Source: Candidatus Kryptoniota bacterium (GTDB lineage: Bacteria > Bacteroidota > Ignavibacteria > Kryptoniales > JAKASW01). Taken from it: a stretch of DNA of 64,000 bases. The notes under the pieces were generated by a model, which saw nothing but the letters and a program-made list of their open reading frames with translations, had not been told where the DNA came from and ran no database searches. Positions 61,216 to 64,000 of this stretch are shown one piece after another. The position numbers and the translations under genes were made by a program. Positions within the stretch are counted from its first letter, which is position 1. Each line of letters starts with the position of its first letter. The stretch is from assembly GCA_036567965.1 (NCBI GenBank), contig DATCTN010000017.1, forward strand, positions 1 through 64,000, in the 5' to 3' direction.

Positions 61216-61989
61216 ATGGATTCGCTGACTCTGCTTTTGACGGTAGCTATGTCGATCTTTTTAAGAGGGCAAACCCCCGACAAAACCGATCTTTCCAGGT
61301 TGTTCAAGGGGCACGACGGATGCTTTGTCATGTTCGATAGGAACAAGAATGAGTATTTCAGATACGACAGTTCAAGATGCGCGAAGAGATTTCTTCCCGC
61401 CTCGACGTTCAAGATCCCTCACGCGGTGATAGCTCTCGAGACGGGCGTGATTCCGGATACGAACTACGTGATAAAGTGGGACGGGACGAACTACGACATC
61501 AAAGAATGGATGAGAGATCAGAATCTTGCCTCGGCAATCAGATATTCTGTGGTTTGGTTCTTCCAGGACATCGCCAGGAAAATTGGAAGGGCCGGCGAGC
61601 AGCACTTTCTCGATACATTATGCTATGGCAACAAGACGATCGGCAAGGAGGTCGATAGGTTCTGGCTCGACAACAGCCTCAAGATTTCAGCCGACGAACA
61701 AATTGAATTGCTAAGGAAGCTTTATTCAGATAGTCTTTCGGTATCGAAGCGCTCAATGGAAACCGTAAAGGCGATCCTGCCGGCAGAGGTGCACGGAAAG
61801 GCGATTATGAAATTCAAAACCGGCATGGGGCACTCGGATCGTTTTACAGGCTGGCTCGTCGGATTTGTCGAAAGAGAAAGCGATGTTTATCTCTTCGCGT
61901 TCAATATTGACGGAGAGAATTTTGAAGAGACTTCTGCCTTAAGAGATTCAGTCCCGCGCGAGATTATGTCAAAAATCGGAATTCTCTGA
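61216..61989 (+). CDS. class D (OXA-type) beta-lactamase
   Basis: The 257-residue protein has all class D motifs. The active-site PASTFKIPHAVIALETGVI holds Ser63 and Lys66, YSVVWFFQDIARKIG the second motif (Ser-x-Val), YGN is present, and FWLDNSLKISADEQIELL and FKTGMG (KTG box) follow. The N-terminal hydrophobic stretch LTLLLTVAMSIFL is a short export signal. GGAGAAGGA precedes the ATG. Enzymes of this class hydrolyse penicillins and oxacillin by a carbamylated-Lys mechanism. The gene lies 48 bases after kdpE, so read-through from the kdp operon is possible. Environmental OXA-like genes may be intrinsic rather than acquired; no mobile element touches it. Confidence 0.93.
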   Translation: MDSLTLLLTVAMSIFLRGQTPDKTDLSRLFKGHDGCFVMFDRNKNEYFRYDSSRCAKRFLPASTFKIPHAVIALETGVIPDTNYVIKWDGTNYDIKEWMRDQNLASAIRYSVVWFFQDIARKIGRAGEQHFLDTLCYGNKTIGKEVDRFWLDNSLKISADEQIELLRKLYSDSLSVSKRSMETVKAILPAEVHGKAIMKFKTGMGHSDRFTGWLVGFVERESDVYLFAFNIDGENFEETSALRDSVPREIMSKIGIL

Positions 61990-62032
61990 TTCTCGCCCTG
62001 CTTGCTTTACTAGGAAAACTGATATCCTTATT

Positions 62033-64000
62033 TCAGAATCTGACGATCTCCTGGCTGCCGGTATATTTTATTTTCCTGTTCGGCTTCGTCTGGCTGTTCA
62101 ATCCTTTCGGGGTTTGAGGTGACACGAGAACCACGTTGATCGATAACTCCGCGCGCATTCCAGGGAATTCGCCATTTCTCTTTTCAATTGTAAATGTCCT
62201 GTTGCGATCATTCCACTGGAACTCTACTGTCGAGTATTCACCTTTCAAATAGTCGTTGTTCTCATTTTCATCTTCGTAAAATGTGAATCGTCCGTCCTTA
62301 CCGGCGTAGATAAATATCGTGATCGCGCCGTCTGTCTTTTCTTCGGCGTATTGAATATCCGGGCCGACCGGTATTATCGATCCTTCTCTGACGAAGAGTG
62401 GGATTTTGTCGAGAGGAGCCTGCACGTTCAAAGTTCTTCCGCCCTTGTGATGCTTTCCGGTGTACAGATCGTACCACCCGCAGGATGAGGGCAGGTAAAC
62501 CTGCTTCGTCCGGGCTTCGTAATCCGTTACCGGCGCAACCAGTATCGACGGCCCGAACAAATATTCATTCGAAAGATTTGTGACATTCTTGTCGTTGGGG
62601 AAATCCATCACGAGTCCGCGCATGATTGTATAATCGTCGAAGTAAACCATCCCGGCGAGAGAATAAATATAAGGCATAAGTTGATACCGCATCTTTGTCA
62701 CGTTCACCATTGCGTCGTAATACCGACTTCCGGCAGGCGCGACATTAAATATTTCCCTGAACGGATATTGTCCATGAGACCGGTAGAGCGGACAGAACGC
62801 TCCGAACTCGTACCACCTTGTCAGAAGCTCACGCCATTCGTCGAGCGCCGCTCCTTTCGCATTTATAAACTTGCTCTCGACGGCGAATCCTCCTATATCA
62901 AATGTCCAATAGGGTAGACCCGACATTGCGAGGTTGAGTCCTGCGGGAATCTGTCCCTTCATGTCCTGCCATGTAGTACCAATATCACCGCTCCAGACGG
63001 CAACATTGTACCTCTGCGAGCCGGCATATGCGGATCGGCTGAGTATGAAGACGCGTTTGTCCGGGTTCTCCGACATCAACCCGTCATAAACTCCCCTGCA
63101 ATGCTCGAGGGCGTAAGCGTTGAAATACTCCGCACCGGGACCAAGTGCCGTGGGATCCATGAGATACTTCCTCGTCTCCATCGGGAGATTAGACTGCATG
63201 TCGGGTTCGTCCGAGTCTATCCACCACGCGTCAAATCCGAACGGGTACAATTTTTCGTCAATCATTTTCCAAAATAATTTTCGGGCGTCGGGATTGAGCG
63301 CGTCGTAAAAAGTGGAAAGATATCCTTTTCCGACCCAATCGCGATTGTTCAGATCGAGATTTCCTTTGTACAGGTATCCCTTGTCCATCATTCTGTCGAA
63401 ATTCGCGATTCCCTTGTAGAACTTCGCCCACACCGAGACCATGATGTGCTCGTGAAGCGCGCGGATTGAATCTACCATCGCAAGTGGATTCGGATATCGC
63501 GCGGAGTCGAATTCCATGCTGCCCCATTGATCTTCGCGCCAGTAAAACCAATCCTGTACAATATTGTCGAATGGTATTTTCAATTTTCGATACTCGTTCG
63601 CGACCTGGAGGAGTTGGTCCTGTGTCTGGTACCGTTCACGACTTTGCCAGAAGCCGAGCGACCATTTTGGCGCGAGGAACGCTTTACCAGTAAGCCTGCG
63701 ATACCCGCTCACAACATCGTCAAGGTTCGATCCCCTTATGAAATAGTAATCCAGCTGGCTTCCATATTCCGAATAAAGTGAAAGTTCATTCTGTTCCTCA
63801 GGCAGTAACGGTGTCTTTACCTTCAGTGAGATGTAGGCTTCGCCGCCGTCAGGAATCCATTCAATGCGAATCGGATACCTGTGTCCAGCCTGCAGATTGA
63901 GGTCGAACAACTGCACGAAGGCATTCCACGACTGACGCCATCTGTCTGTTATGAGCTTGTTGTCAATCCACAACTTGCTGTAGCCCGACGAGTAAAGACG
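62033..64000 (-). CDS. GH31 family glycosidase with PA14 domain (5' end outside the window)
   Basis: The frame stays open to the right edge, so at least 655 residues are visible and the N-terminus is missing. The first visible part is the end of a PA14 domain (RLYSSGYSKLWIDNKLITDRWRQSW...YPIRIEWIPDGGEAYISLKV). The GH31 barrel follows: GFWQSRERYQTQDQLLQVAN, VQDWFYWREDQWGSMEFD, nucleophile Asp in AWWIDSDEPDM, and acid/base Asp in VAVWSGDIGTTWQDMK. PYWTFDIGGF and a C-terminal beta-sandwich complete it. PA14-carrying GH31 enzymes include alpha-xylosidases acting on xyloglucan oligosaccharides; alpha-glucosidase activity is the alternative. Seen residues support an active enzyme. Confidence 0.94.
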   Translation of the reverse strand, partial: RLYSSGYSKLWIDNKLITDRWRQSWNAFVQLFDLNLQAGHRYPIRIEWIPDGGEAYISLKVKTPLLPEEQNELSLYSEYGSQLDYYFIRGSNLDDVVSGYRRLTGKAFLAPKWSLGFWQSRERYQTQDQLLQVANEYRKLKIPFDNIVQDWFYWREDQWGSMEFDSARYPNPLAMVDSIRALHEHIMVSVWAKFYKGIANFDRMMDKGYLYKGNLDLNNRDWVGKGYLSTFYDALNPDARKLFWKMIDEKLYPFGFDAWWIDSDEPDMQSNLPMETRKYLMDPTALGPGAEYFNAYALEHCRGVYDGLMSENPDKRVFILSRSAYAGSQRYNVAVWSGDIGTTWQDMKGQIPAGLNLAMSGLPYWTFDIGGFAVESKFINAKGAALDEWRELLTRWYEFGAFCPLYRSHGQYPFREIFNVAPAGSRYYDAMVNVTKMRYQLMPYIYSLAGMVYFDDYTIMRGLVMDFPNDKNVTNLSNEYLFGPSILVAPVTDYEARTKQVYLPSSCGWYDLYTGKHHKGGRTLNVQAPLDKIPLFVREGSIIPVGPDIQYAEEKTDGAITIFIYAGKDGRFTFYEDENENNDYLKGEYSTVEFQWNDRNRTFTIEKRNGEFPGMRAELSINVVLVSPQTPKGLNSQTKPNRKIKYTGSQEIVRF

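Overview
The window looks like chromosome from a member of the Bacteroidota/Chlorobiota lineage, most likely an Ignavibacteria- or Kryptonia-type bacterium. Three large exported proteins end in the type IX secretion (T9SS) sorting domain in the form usual for that group (YPNPFNPSTTIRF followed by a ...GVYFYRI... strand and a basic tail). A S9 peptidase, a sortilin-like propeller protein, a propeller-type sensor kinase and a PA14-containing GH31 glycosidase fit the same lifestyle. The taxonomic call is inference from protein style; no rRNA is present.

Layout. 1-1,520: debris of two IS3-family elements, an orphan receiver-domain protein and a small zinc-ribbon protein. 1,580-10,250: a three-LamG T9SS cargo protein, then a NarL-type regulator and its two-component-propeller sensor kinase, all on the minus strand. 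10,280-10,972: a broken integrase, a decayed tRNA copy carrying a palindromic insert, and an intact tRNA-Lys(CTT). 11,031-14,937: trans-sulfuration-type PLP enzyme, pgeF and glmS, tightly linked. 15,112-23,707: exported propeller protein, S9 peptidase, small membrane proteins and a secreted MEMO-family protein.

23,875-32,344 (minus) is a ten-gene co-directional block: a YhbD-type regulator, two bactofilins, a small HMA-fold-like protein, a MacAB-like efflux system (adaptor, ATPase, two FtsX-type permeases) and an ABC-2 transporter. Its first gene has a near-consensus promoter with a palindrome in the spacer. 32,811-39,171 holds a proline-rich lipoprotein, a DUF1634/TauE pair and a beta-helix/LamG T9SS protein.

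39,240-48,650 is accessory. A GIY-YIG nuclease gene sits among three copies of a ~160 bp element with inverted termini. An AT-rich operon that looks imported from Bacteroidota (ArsR, AHSA1, DoxX, methyltransferase, YdeI) is bracketed by two hairpins with the architecture of integron attC sites. Two rotted gene fragments follow.

49,588-61,167 is a potassium module: a divergent P-II protein, a BBP2 porin, kdpC, a small membrane protein, kdpF, kdpA, kdpB, a second KdpB-like gene lacking the nucleotide-binding domain and catalytic motifs, kdpD and kdpE. A shared ~29 bp box lies upstream of both the P-II gene and kdpC. A class D beta-lactamase and the 3' part of a GH31 glycosidase (running off the right edge) close the window. 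The most unusual items are the pseudo-ATPase KdpB paralogue, the attC-like brackets, the YhbD-bactofilin-efflux block and the GIY-YIG/repeat cluster.
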